Assembly: GCA_964589625.1 (NCBI GenBank)
Contig: CAZPSH010000007.1
Location: 65,260-129,259, forward strand
DNA from: JBFLVU01 sp964589625
GTDB taxonomy: Bacteria; Acidobacteriota; UBA4820; DSQY01
Direction of reading: 5' to 3'
DNA length: 64,000 nucleotides
Below the pieces are notes generated by a model, which did no database searches, was not told the origin of the DNA, and saw nothing but the letters and a program-made list of their open reading frames with translations. This document shows positions 16,640 through 25,013 of this stretch, piece after piece. The position numbers were made by a program, and so were the translations under genes. How positions within the stretch are numbered: the stretch's first letter is position 1; each line of letters begins with the position of its first letter.

Positions 16640-17997
16640 GTCTCCACCCCCAGCACGTTCAGCCTCCTGAACCTCAGCGCGGGCATGCGCTCCGACACCG
16701 CCACGCTCTGGCCCGCCTTGAGACTGACTCCAAGCGTCTTCTCGGTCTCATCGCCCGCCGCTTCGAGGCCCGACAGCCATTCCAGAGGAGTCCCCCGAAG
16801 GACGGCCCCCCGGACGGGCTCCGCCGCCCTCCCGTTTCGCACCAGGAACCCTTCGGTGACGGGGAAGGCGACTCCGGTGCCCCCGCGTGCCGCTCGTCCC
16901 CCGCCGACCCGCGTCACCCAGAGACCAAAATCCAGACCTTCTTCAAGGGCACGCGACGGATCGGCCGAACGGAGGGCGAGCCGGCGCATCCGTGGCAGGC
17001 AGGGGTGGCGGTAGGATTCCCGGCGGGCGTGGCCCGATGGCGGAAGGCCCAGTCTCGCCGCCGTGGCGCCGTCGGTCAGGAAGCCCCGCAGGAGGCCACC
17101 TTCAATGAGAGGCCACTCGCGAACCACTTGCCCTTCGTCGTCCAACCCACCCAGACCGTCGGCCTCCTCGGGACCCTCCTCCACGAGGTGCAGCCAGTCC
17201 GGTCCCACGGATTCCCCGATCCGTCCGGCGAAGGGGCTCGATCCATCCGCCGCCCGGTCTCCCTCGAGCAAGTGCCCCACGACTCCGTGAAGGACCACCC
17301 CGGCAGCCCACGGCCCCAGCACGACCGGAAGGTCTCCCTGTGGGGCCGACCCTCCCTCTCCCTGGAGGTGGGCCGACTCGGCGGCCTGGTCCGCCGCGGC
17401 TTCCAGCCGGGCCAAACAGGAGCCGGGCGTTCCTCCCGCGGCCACCACCCGTGAGGCCTGGCTTACCCGGCCGCCCCGCCTCGCCACCACGCGGAGGTAG
17501 GCCACGCCGCGGAACCTCTCCTCGGACACGAGGGGCTCCCCGGTTCGGGCCGACCAGATCCTCTCACGGGTCCGGTGGACCACCGCCGAAAACTCGGCCC
17601 CCGGGGGCCCGTTACGGAGGGAGACGGATTCAGCGGCGGCGAGAAGTTCCGACCATTCCGAAGGGGACTCCAAAGGCTCTAGGGCTTCCAGGGCTTCCGT
17701 GGAGGAGGAGGCGCGGGGGAGTGCCGTGGCGCCGGCGGTGGGCGTTTCCGCGGGCCGCCGCAGGAGGCGCGCGAGGCGGGATGGGCTCAGGCCGTCGCAC
17801 CAGGCGTACCGGTCCGTATCCCCGGACCGATAGCGGAGGCCCACGCCCTCATCGATGCCGGCGGAGGCCTCCGAAGGACCTCCCTTCTCCCAGGCTACCC
17901 GGAGGGTCCTTCGGACCTGGGCGTAGAAGTCCGCCCCGCGGCTTGAGCCGGAGGCCCAGCTCAGGAGGTCTGCGACTTCGGACTCATCCACGCGCAC
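16633..17997 (-). CDS. TldD/PmbA-family protein with altered active site
   Basis: A 454-residue homologue of TldD, the metalloprotease subunit that works with TldE/PmbA. The fold-defining middle is present: VVLHGVVGHLLEGDRAADG (about 234-252), GLDDEGQVVREWPLIEGG, GHARRESYRHPCLPRM. The zinc-protease motif normally reads HExxxH; here it is H237-G238-VVG-H242, so the catalytic Glu is Gly. The Cys expected before the terminal GQSVxVxxxxPxLxxxxLxV strand is also absent (LGVSLKAGQSVAVSERMP). It is therefore probably catalytically inactive or mechanistically different. Start GTG 17997 overlaps the coaE stop by 14 bp. No TldE partner is next to it. Confidence 0.8.
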   Translation of the reverse strand: MRVDESEVADLLSWASGSSRGADFYAQVRRTLRVAWEKGGPSEASAGIDEGVGLRYRSGDTDRYAWCDGLSPSRLARLLRRPAETPTAGATALPRASSSTEALEALEPLESPSEWSELLAAAESVSLRNGPPGAEFSAVVHRTRERIWSARTGEPLVSEERFRGVAYLRVVARRGGRVSQASRVVAAGGTPGSCLARLEAAADQAAESAHLQGEGGSAPQGDLPVVLGPWAAGVVLHGVVGHLLEGDRAADGSSPFAGRIGESVGPDWLHLVEEGPEEADGLGGLDDEGQVVREWPLIEGGLLRGFLTDGATAARLGLPPSGHARRESYRHPCLPRMRRLALRSADPSRALEEGLDFGLWVTRVGGGRAARGGTGVAFPVTEGFLVRNGRAAEPVRGAVLRGTPLEWLSGLEAAGDETEKTLGVSLKAGQSVAVSERMPALRFRRLNVLGVETC

Positions 17998-18595
17998 GGA
18001 TCCGCTCCATCAGTTTTCCCCACACGCTTTCCACCTGGCGGCGCGTTCTCTCCGGATCGCCTCCGTTGTCCACCACGAAATCGGCAAGGGGCCGCTTCCG
18101 CTCATCACCCCACTGGGCCGCGGCCCGCCTTTCCATCTCCTCCTCCGGCCAACCGGCGGCGCGCAGGCGGGCCCGCCTCACGTCCTGGGGCGCCGTGACG
18201 AGGACCGTGGCGTCGAACTCCCCCGCCGTCCCCGCCTCGTAGATGAGAGCCGCCTCGGACACTACGATGGCGTTCTCCCCCCTCTCCTCGCGGATCGCTC
18301 GAAGCTTCTTCCGCCGCTCCTCCACGACGAGGGGGTGGAGGATGGACTCCAGACGCTTCCTCGACTCGGGGTCCGCGAAGGCTCGGTCGGCGAGCGCCTT
18401 CCGGTCAATACCCCCGGCGGGGCTTTGCACCCCTTCAAAAGCCTGCGCCACGGCGGCCACCGCCCGGCCGCCGGGGGCAAGCATCTCTCGCACAAGAGCG
18501 TCCGCATCCAGCGTGACCGCTCCCAGCTTCTCGAAGAGCCGCGCGACGGTGGATTTTCCGGACCCGATCCCTCCGGTCAGACCTACGTGGAACAA
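17984..18595 (-). CDS. coaE: Dephospho-CoA kinase
   Basis: A 203-residue P-loop kinase that phosphorylates the 3'-OH of dephospho-CoA, the last step of coenzyme A synthesis. The N-terminus carries the P-loop VGLTGGIGSGKSTVARLFE (residues 4-22). LDADALVREML is the CoA-domain Asp motif, and LHPLVVEERR and VVSEAALIYEAG are typical of CoaE. Length is standard. It is the third gene in the minus-strand run, 43 bp downstream of folD and overlapping the TldD-like gene. The operon partners are not otherwise in the CoA pathway, so linkage is probably housekeeping co-transcription. Confidence 0.95.
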   Translation of the reverse strand: MFHVGLTGGIGSGKSTVARLFEKLGAVTLDADALVREMLAPGGRAVAAVAQAFEGVQSPAGGIDRKALADRAFADPESRKRLESILHPLVVEERRKKLRAIREERGENAIVVSEAALIYEAGTAGEFDATVLVTAPQDVRRARLRAAGWPEEEMERRAAAQWGDERKRPLADFVVDNGGDPERTRRQVESVWGKLMERIRARG

Positions 18596-18638
18596 GGACG
18601 CACCTCCCCCCTTCCCGCTCTCTCGGCGCTCCGCTCCA

Positions 18639-19562
18639 TCAGGCGCCCAACCGGATGCGGGCGGACTTCAGGGTGTTGGAAAGGAGCATGGCGATGGTCA
18701 ACGGTCCCACTCCTCCGGGCACGGGCGTGTAAAGAGAGGCTTTCTCCCACATGGCCGTGGGCAAGACGTCGCCCACGAGGGTTCCGCCTTTTTCGCGGAC
18801 GATCCGGACGCGGTTCTCGTCGCCCCCGAAGAGGCGGCGGGCCTCCTCGGGGTCCGTCACGCGGTTCATCCCCACGTCCACGACGACGGCTCCCGGCCGT
18901 ATGTGGTCGTGGGTCAGGAGGGCGGTCTTGCCGATGGCGGCCACGACAATGTCCGCCTCCCGGCAGACGGCGGCCAGGTCCTGCGTCCGGGAGTGGCAGA
19001 TGGTCACGGTGGCGTGGGCCCTCAGAAGCATGAGGGCCATCGGCTTTCCCACGATGCGGGAGCGACCCACCACCACGGCCCGGCGCCCCTTTACCGGAAC
19101 GTCGTACCGCCGGAGAAGCTCCATCACGCCCGCCGGGGTGCAGGGCTCGAAACCGGGCTTGTCGAGGGTCATCAACCCGAAATTCAGAGGGTGAAAGCCG
19201 TCCACGTCCTTGGAGGGGTCCACGGCCCGAAGGACGGCTTCCTCGTCGATCTGGGGGGGGAGCGGCAACTGGATCAGGATACCGTCCACGTCCTCCCGTC
19301 CGTCGAGGGCGCCCACGGCAGCAAGCAGTTCCTCCGTCGTCGTGGAGACAGGAAGCTCGATCTTCTCGGAGAAAACGCCCGCCTCGGCGCACGCCCTGAC
19401 CTTCGATCCCACGTAGACTCGACTCGCGGGGTCGTCCCCCACCAACACGGCGGCCAGGCCGGGCGGCCTGAATCCCCGTTCCCGGAGGGCACGGACGCCC
19501 GCGGCGACCTCGGCGCGAATCTCCTCCCCGATCTTCTTTCCGTCCAGGATGCCCGCCGTCAT
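18639..19562 (-). CDS. folD: Bifunctional methylenetetrahydrofolate dehydrogenase/cyclohydrolase
   Basis: A 307-residue cytoplasmic enzyme that interconverts 5,10-methylene-THF and 10-formyl-THF. The FolD signature residues are present: RVYVGSKVRACAEAG with the catalytic Lys, GILIQLPLPPQ, KDVDGFHPLNFG, VVVGRSRIVGKPMALMLL (NADP site) and PGGVGPLTIAMLL near the C-terminus. The ATG at 19562 overlaps the preceding gene's stop (ATGA), indicating coupling. The C-terminal extension after the usual last helix is short. Functionally it feeds the one-carbon pool used by the metH/MTHFR operon elsewhere in the window. Confidence 0.96.
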   Translation of the reverse strand: MTAGILDGKKIGEEIRAEVAAGVRALRERGFRPPGLAAVLVGDDPASRVYVGSKVRACAEAGVFSEKIELPVSTTTEELLAAVGALDGREDVDGILIQLPLPPQIDEEAVLRAVDPSKDVDGFHPLNFGLMTLDKPGFEPCTPAGVMELLRRYDVPVKGRRAVVVGRSRIVGKPMALMLLRAHATVTICHSRTQDLAAVCREADIVVAAIGKTALLTHDHIRPGAVVVDVGMNRVTDPEEARRLFGGDENRVRIVREKGGTLVGDVLPTAMWEKASLYTPVPGGVGPLTIAMLLSNTLKSARIRLGA

Positions 19563-20185
19563 CGCCTCTTCTCCTTCTTGAAGGTGGCCCGGAAGGGGAG
19601 CTCTAGGTCCATGGCCTCGCGCCCGAGCAGGATCCCTCCGAAGATGAGGGGGATCTTCCGCACGGGGTAGGGGTCGTCGTACTGGTAGACCAGGAGCCTC
19701 TCGATGTGGGTCCCGGGGGGCAGGACCAGGGTCTTGACGAAGAGGCCACGCCCCGCGGCGGCCAGCTTCTCCTGCCCCGCCTTGTCCCGGTAGAAGGTCT
19801 GATAGAGGCGGACCTCGTCGAGGGCGGAGGCATTTCCGAACATCGTGTTCACCGGAGAGAAGGAGAGGTGCTCTTCCTTGTGGCGGTTCTCGAAGCGAAC
19901 CTGGAAAAAGACGTAGTTTTCCTCGGGCAGGACGTCCCGAAAAGGATCCGGCAGACCCAAGCCGGCAAAGAAGTCGCGCCGGCCGGCCGCGTCCAGAGCC
20001 GCTACCCGAACGCTCATTCTTGGATCGTCCACCACGAAGGCGGCTCCCTCCAGGCGGACCCCCGCGGGGAGTCTGGCCTTGCCGTCGGGCACGAGCCCCA
20101 CGAGCACCTGAATCGTCTGGGAGGCGACCGCCACCACCGCCCAGGCCGCCACTGCCAACCCCGCCCATCCTGACTTTCGAACCAT
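19559..20185 (-). CDS. Membrane-anchored protein, unknown function
   Basis: A 208-residue protein with an N-terminal anchor or signal segment (GLAVAAWAVVAVASQTIQVL) followed by a soluble, beta-rich periplasmic region. VFFQVRFENRHKEEHLSFSP reads like a strand-rich sandwich, and RIERLLVY-type strands with LPFRATFKKEKRR close the protein. ATG 20185 is preferred over an in-frame GTG at 20197 because GGAGGG lies just upstream of the ATG. It is the first gene of the minus-strand run and overlaps folD by 4 bp. I do not recognise the family. Confidence 0.68.
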   Translation of the reverse strand: MVRKSGWAGLAVAAWAVVAVASQTIQVLVGLVPDGKARLPAGVRLEGAAFVVDDPRMSVRVAALDAAGRRDFFAGLGLPDPFRDVLPEENYVFFQVRFENRHKEEHLSFSPVNTMFGNASALDEVRLYQTFYRDKAGQEKLAAAGRGLFVKTLVLPPGTHIERLLVYQYDDPYPVRKIPLIFGGILLGREAMDLELPFRATFKKEKRR

Positions 20186-20351
20186 CCTTCCCTCCACGGT
20201 GCAACAAAAGGATACACTTTCGGCGTGCCCGTGCCAATAGGCCCCTTTTGCACTTGGCAGGTTTGCACCGCGAGCGCCCCTGCGACGGCTTGAAAACTCT
20301 GGGGCACCCTTAGCCGTATACCTCCCTGTATGGCCGCGGGAGGTGGTGAAG

Positions 20352-22097
20352 ATGAAACGTTTTGCCTGGCTGTGGGTGCTCGCTGGCGCCGTCGTGATCG
20401 GAGCGTTGGGATATTGGTACAGCCAGCGGGAGACCGGGTCCTACCGCGGCCTCGCCGACCGCTTCCCCGCGGGCACCGAGGTCTTCGTGGAAATCCGTGA
20501 ACTCGGCCAGTGGCTCACGATTGACCGCGAACAAGCGGAAGCGGCCAAGGCCGTCCGCGGCCAGGACCCCATGCTCCAGGTTCTTGGCCAGATATGGGCC
20601 TCCCAGCCCGTCCGGCCCACCGACCTCCCCACGGTTTTAGCGGGCCAGCCCTTCGCCGTCGGCCTCTGGAAGGCCGGCTCCGAGTTTCAGGCGGCCGGTC
20701 TGATTGAGCTCGCCCCCGGGCAGGCGGCCCAGCTCGAGGCGTTCCTTAGGGATCACGTGAAGGACGCCACGCCAGCGGGCGAGGCCGGCGGGGTGCGCCT
20801 CTTCAAGGTGACGGAAATCGCCGGAAACAAGCACGCGGATTTCGACGAGTTCTTCTACGGCGTCAGCGAGAACTGGGGTGTCTTCGCCACCGGTCTCGAG
20901 CCCGCCCGGGCCGTCCTCGTCCCCGAGGGAGGCCGCCTCTCCGCCGACGCCAATTTCCGGCGCACCATCGCCCGCCTGCACCCGGACAAGGGGGCAATCC
21001 TGTACGCGGCCAGGGGCTTCTTCGGCGGGACCCTCAAAGACCTGGCCTCCGCCAAAGCCGGGAAGGCCCATTCCGGGTCCGACGGGGCGGTGCCCCCATC
21101 ACCCGAGGCCGATGCGGAGCCCCAGGTGGAGGGCCCTCCGGACGCTCCCGCCGAGCCGTCTTTCGGCAGGGGCAAGATGGGCGGCGAGGTTTTGAAGGAA
21201 CTGGCCTCTCCTGCCCAGAAGCTGCTCGCTCTGGAGAGCGTGGGCCCCCTGGGCGTGTGGACCGGCCCACCCCTCCAAGGCGAGGCCGACGGCTGGCGGA
21301 CCCGCATGTGGCTGGGATTCGGGGATCCTCCCAAGGGCCTCTGGCGGATCCTCGCCGAAGGCGGCGCGCGTACGCCCGATTCCATCGGGCGGCTCCCCCG
21401 GGACGGTGAAATCTACCTCTGGGGCGGCGGAAAAGACCCGGCCGGGCTGTACAAGACCGCCATGGACGAACTCCAGAACGCCCTCCCCTCGGATCAGATG
21501 GGCTGGATCCGGGCGGGGATCGGCGCCGCCGAGGGCAAGGTGGGCCTGTCCTTCTCCAACGACGTGCTCCCCACGATCGGCGACGAATGGTCTTTCGTCC
21601 TCGGCTCCGCCGGCCCGAATTCCGAGAAGAAGCACGCTGCCTTCCTGGTTTCGCTTCGCGACGCGCGGCGCCTGGAGGACATTCTGACCACGAAGATCGC
21701 CTCCCAATTCCCGATCCGGCGCGAGGCCTACAAGGGCGCGGGCCTGTGGAAGTGGAAGCCGGAGAGTGACACCGGGGGCGGCGCTCCGGTCCTCCTCGTG
21801 GCCGGCGGCTACGCCGTCGTGACGAACGATCCGGAGTGGGCCCTGGGCACCAGCCAACCGGCGGGAAAGGCCTACCAAGAATTCGTCTCGCTCAAGGGAC
21901 AGGCCACCGGAAGGGTGGTCGTCGACCCCGTCCTGTGGAACCAGAAGGCCTCCTCGCTCACGGTGGTGACGTGGAGGACCCGCGGCGACGGACTGGAGGC
22001 GGAAGCCCGCTTTCCCGGAGAGCCCCTCCACCTGAAAGCGAACCCCGACGGGCCCCACCCGGCCGTCACCGAGGAGGTCCCCGGGCCCGCCGTTTGA
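20352..22097 (+). CDS. DUF3352-like exported protein
   Basis: A 581-residue protein with an N-terminal hydrophobic anchor (LWVLAGAVVIGALGYWY, residues 7-23) and a large extracytoplasmic part. The opening LADRFPAGTEVFVEIRELGQW, mid-protein VLPTIGDEWSFVLG, and repeated alpha/beta stretches resemble DUF3352 proteins, in which a signal segment is followed by two similar lobes (about 35-230 and 310-560). A low-complexity Ala/Pro/Glu linker lies at about 235-285. The assignment to DUF3352 is by pattern and should be held loosely. GGGAGGTGGTGAAG precedes the ATG at 20352. It is followed by an intrinsic terminator and is probably monocistronic. Confidence 0.65.
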   Translation: MKRFAWLWVLAGAVVIGALGYWYSQRETGSYRGLADRFPAGTEVFVEIRELGQWLTIDREQAEAAKAVRGQDPMLQVLGQIWASQPVRPTDLPTVLAGQPFAVGLWKAGSEFQAAGLIELAPGQAAQLEAFLRDHVKDATPAGEAGGVRLFKVTEIAGNKHADFDEFFYGVSENWGVFATGLEPARAVLVPEGGRLSADANFRRTIARLHPDKGAILYAARGFFGGTLKDLASAKAGKAHSGSDGAVPPSPEADAEPQVEGPPDAPAEPSFGRGKMGGEVLKELASPAQKLLALESVGPLGVWTGPPLQGEADGWRTRMWLGFGDPPKGLWRILAEGGARTPDSIGRLPRDGEIYLWGGGKDPAGLYKTAMDELQNALPSDQMGWIRAGIGAAEGKVGLSFSNDVLPTIGDEWSFVLGSAGPNSEKKHAAFLVSLRDARRLEDILTTKIASQFPIRREAYKGAGLWKWKPESDTGGGAPVLLVAGGYAVVTNDPEWALGTSQPAGKAYQEFVSLKGQATGRVVVDPVLWNQKASSLTVVTWRTRGDGLEAEARFPGEPLHLKANPDGPHPAVTEEVPGPAV

Positions 22098-22130
22098 TTG
22101 CCCTCCCCCCAAGCCCCTCCAGGGGCGTTT

Positions 22131-22159
22131 GGGCCACCCGCACCGCGGGTGGCCCTTTT
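22131..22159 (+). terminator. Rho-independent terminator
   Basis: GGGCCACCCGC pairs perfectly with GCGGGTGGCCC across a three-base loop and is followed by TTTT (22156-22159). It lies 34 bp after the DUF3352-like gene's stop and before the convergent DUF4388 gene. Confidence 0.85.
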
Positions 22160-22241
22160 CGCGGGGATATCGGTCGGGATGCGCGAAGAGAGTTGCAACG
22201 GCCCAGCGGGCGGCAGAGGAGGGCGCCTGCCCTCGGAGCCA

Positions 22242-23366
22242 TTATCCGTTCTTGGGACGGAGGATTCCTTTTTCCAGGAGTTTCCGGAAGGCCTTGAGCG
22301 CCTCGGGCTGGGTGAGGGGGGAGACCTTGAGGATGGAGGCCACGTCCCAGGTGCCGTTGACGCGGGAGGCCAGAAACCCCTCCTGGGGAGACAGGTCTTC
22401 GGCGGAGAGGCGGTCCAGGGGAATGGCCAGGACGAGGACCGTGGAGAGTGGAACCACGTCTCGGAAGTAGACCTGGCACGCGCCCCCTTCGGCCATGGAA
22501 AGGCCTCGGTGGACCTCCTCGTCGTCGGGCATGGTCCGCAGGAGGTAGCGGTAGAGGTGAACCGCCTCCTCGAACCGCCGTTCCTCCAAAGCCAGGGCCG
22601 CTTCCTCGAGGAGACGCCTCTGGATGGAGGTGTAGGTGATCTCATCCGGCGATTCCCGCGAGCCGGCTGTCTCGAGAAGGCCTTTGGCGTGGAGCCGGAA
22701 GGCCGCCTCCGAGACCTGGAACTCCGTGGCGTGCAGGTCGAGGGCCACGTCGGCGATGCACTTCTGGCCGTCGAAGCCGCTCCAGACACGCTGGAGAAAC
22801 GACCCCGAGGGCGCGGTGCCCGCGTCGGGTGGCGCGCCGCTCCGGCGAAGGACCGTCCGGTTCGTGGGAAAGACGGAGCGGATCCGGCCCCACTCGTCTT
22901 TCCGCCTTATGCCCTCCATGATCAGGGACGTGACGTCCAGGGAGATGTGGAACATGTCCTCCTCGGCGGCCTTCGCCTCTTCGAAGACGAACTGTCCGTC
23001 CTCCCACAGAAAAAGGCCGTAGAGGGTCTCCTCGGCCTTCAGCGTCAGCATGGCCGCCAGCTCCGCTTCCTCCAGGATGCCCACCATGACGAGGATCTTG
23101 CCGAGCTTGATCCCCGTCTGGAGCTGGGTCTCCATCGCCTTGTTGAGCTGATCCTCGGACAGGTAGCCCCGGCTGATGAGGAAGTGACCCAGGTACTCTC
23201 GGGGATCCGACGAGGCCGTGGAGATGATCGCGCCGTCCTTGAAATAGATCTTCTTGAGGACACCCTGGACGTTGCGAACGTGCAGGATCCCCGACTTTCG
23301 GCTCGAGGAGAGGAGCTGGAGCACGTCCGAGAGCACGATGGTCCTGAGATTGCCTTCAAGGCCCAT
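22242..23366 (-). CDS. DUF4388 (PATAN-like) domain protein
   Basis: A 374-residue cytoplasmic protein. Residues 1-95 (GNLRTIVLSDVLQLLSSSRK, then SGILHVRN and IYFKDGAIISTAS) are a DUF4388/PATAN domain, common in bacteria with rich two-component and gliding-type signalling. The middle (about 95-180) continues the family pattern with LGKILVMVGILEEAELAAML. The C-terminal half holds a winged-helix-like region (about 205-250) and a helical-repeat segment (LALEERRFEEAVHLYRYLLR). It probably acts as a protein-protein adaptor. A good promoter lies immediately upstream. No histidine kinase is adjacent. Confidence 0.8.
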   Translation of the reverse strand: MGLEGNLRTIVLSDVLQLLSSSRKSGILHVRNVQGVLKKIYFKDGAIISTASSDPREYLGHFLISRGYLSEDQLNKAMETQLQTGIKLGKILVMVGILEEAELAAMLTLKAEETLYGLFLWEDGQFVFEEAKAAEEDMFHISLDVTSLIMEGIRRKDEWGRIRSVFPTNRTVLRRSGAPPDAGTAPSGSFLQRVWSGFDGQKCIADVALDLHATEFQVSEAAFRLHAKGLLETAGSRESPDEITYTSIQRRLLEEAALALEERRFEEAVHLYRYLLRTMPDDEEVHRGLSMAEGGACQVYFRDVVPLSTVLVLAIPLDRLSAEDLSPQEGFLASRVNGTWDVASILKVSPLTQPEALKAFRKLLEKGILRPKNG

Positions 23367-23384
23367 GCGCCCTCCCGACGGTCC

Positions 23385-23413
23385 ATAGTAAACGCCGCGA
23401 AGCGCCCGCGCAA
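23385..23413 (-). promoter_or_regulatory. Sigma70-type promoter for DUF4388 gene
   Basis: On the minus strand, TTGCGC (23413-23408), a 17-bp spacer and TACTAT (23390-23385) lie about 20 bp upstream of the ATG at 23366. The pattern matches the rpmB and ppiD promoters in this window (TTGCAC/TTGCGC, N17, TAnnAn). Confidence 0.6.
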
Positions 23414-23493
23414 TCCGAACGCCGAACCGACGCCGATGACCTTTTTATTTCCCGCAACCTGCGGTATTCTTAGGGCTTTAAAGGAGCCGAGGC

Positions 23494-24966
23494 ATGCTGG
23501 AAGAAACGCCGTCCCTCGCCCTGACCTTTGACGACGTCACCCTGGTCCCCTCGCATTCCACCGTGCATCCGCAGCAGGTGGACACGGGCACCTTCCTGAC
23601 ACGAAAGATCCGTCTCAACATCCCCCTCGTCTCCGCGGCCATGGACACGGTCACGGAGGCGAGCCTGGCCGTGGCCATCGCCCGCCAGGGCGGGATTGGC
23701 ATCATCCACAAGAACATGAGCCTCGAGAGGCAGGTGGAGGACGTGGACCGCGTCAAGCGCTCCGAGGCGGGGATGATCACCAACCCCATCACCATCGGCC
23801 CGGAGCGGAAGGTCAGCGAGGCCCTGGACCTCATGAGGAAGTTCCGCATATCGGGCGTGCCCGTGACGGCCCCCGACGGACGGCTCCTGGGCATCCTCAC
23901 CAACCGGGACCTCCGGTTCGAGGACCGGACGGACCTTCCCGTGAGCGACCTCATGACGAAGGAGAACCTCAAGACCGTCTCCGTGGGCACGACCCTCGAG
24001 GAGGCCCGGAGGCTGCTCCAGAGGTACAAGATCGAGAAGCTCCTCGTGGTGGACAACCAGTACCACCTGAAAGGGCTCATCACGGTCAAGGACATCCAAA
24101 AGAAGATCAAGTTCCCCAACGCCTGCAAGGACGAGATGGGCCGCCTCAGGGTAGGAGCGGCCCTCGGGGTGGGGCCCGATATCGTGGAGAGAGCCCAGGC
24201 CCTCCTTGGCGTGCACGTGGACGTCCTCGTACTCGATTCTTCGCACGGCCATTCCCAGGCGGTCCTCGATGCGACCGCCCTCCTCAAGGAGGCCCTCCCC
24301 GAGGCCCAGCTCATCGTGGGCAACGTAGCCACCCCCGAGGGAACGCGCGCACTCATCGACCGGGGCGCGGACGCCGTCAAGGTGGGGATCGGCCCAGGCT
24401 CCATCTGCACGACCCGCATCGTCACGGGCGCCGGCGTGCCGCAGATCACCGCCATCAGCCAGTGCGCCCGGGAGGCGACCAAGCGCGACATCCCGATTAT
24501 CGCCGACGGCGGCGTGCGGTTCTCGGGCGAGGTGGTCAAAGCCCTCGCGGCGGGTGCGCACTCGGTCATGATCGGCAGCCTTTTCGCGGGAACCGAGGAG
24601 GCGCCGGGGGAGACCATCCTCTACCAGGGGCGCACCTTCAAGGCCTACCGGGGCATGGGCTCCCTCTCGGCCATGAAGGCGGGCTCCGCGGACCGGTACT
24701 TCCAGGAGGGGGAGGCGCCGCTTTCCAAGCTGGTGCCCGAGGGCATCGAAGGGATGGTCCCCTTCAAGGGCACCCTCGAATTCGTCGTGACCCAGCTCAT
24801 GGGCGGCCTCCGATCGGGTATGGGTCTGACGGGCAGTTCCACCGTGGAAGACCTCCGCCGGAAGTCCCGCTTCATGCGGGTCACGACGGCGGGGCTGAGG
24901 GAGAGCCACGCCCACGACGTGGTGATCACCAAGGAAGCGCCCAACTACATGAAGGACGAATACTAG
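23494..24966 (+). CDS. guaB: Inosine-5'-monophosphate dehydrogenase
   Basis: A 490-residue cytoplasmic enzyme that oxidises IMP to XMP with NAD+, the committed step of GTP synthesis. TFDDVTLVPSHSTVHP and VSAAMDTVTEASLAVAIARQ open the TIM barrel. Two CBS repeats occupy about residues 95-205 (ISGVPVTAPDGRLLGILTN, IEKLLVVDNQYHLKGLITV). The NAD/IMP site is VLDSSHGHS, and the catalytic Cys305 is in GPGSICTTRIVTG. YRGMGSLSAM is the mobile flap. Length and order are standard. GGAG precedes the ATG at 23494, with a possible -10 TATTCT at 23475. prfB follows 47 bp later. Confidence 0.97.
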   Translation: MLEETPSLALTFDDVTLVPSHSTVHPQQVDTGTFLTRKIRLNIPLVSAAMDTVTEASLAVAIARQGGIGIIHKNMSLERQVEDVDRVKRSEAGMITNPITIGPERKVSEALDLMRKFRISGVPVTAPDGRLLGILTNRDLRFEDRTDLPVSDLMTKENLKTVSVGTTLEEARRLLQRYKIEKLLVVDNQYHLKGLITVKDIQKKIKFPNACKDEMGRLRVGAALGVGPDIVERAQALLGVHVDVLVLDSSHGHSQAVLDATALLKEALPEAQLIVGNVATPEGTRALIDRGADAVKVGIGPGSICTTRIVTGAGVPQITAISQCAREATKRDIPIIADGGVRFSGEVVKALAAGAHSVMIGSLFAGTEEAPGETILYQGRTFKAYRGMGSLSAMKAGSADRYFQEGEAPLSKLVPEGIEGMVPFKGTLEFVVTQLMGGLRSGMGLTGSSTVEDLRRKSRFMRVTTAGLRESHAHDVVITKEAPNYMKDEY

Positions 24967-25013
24967 GATTCCGTCGGTGCCGGGCAAGAGGTCCAGCGCC
25001 CCAGAGGTGGACG

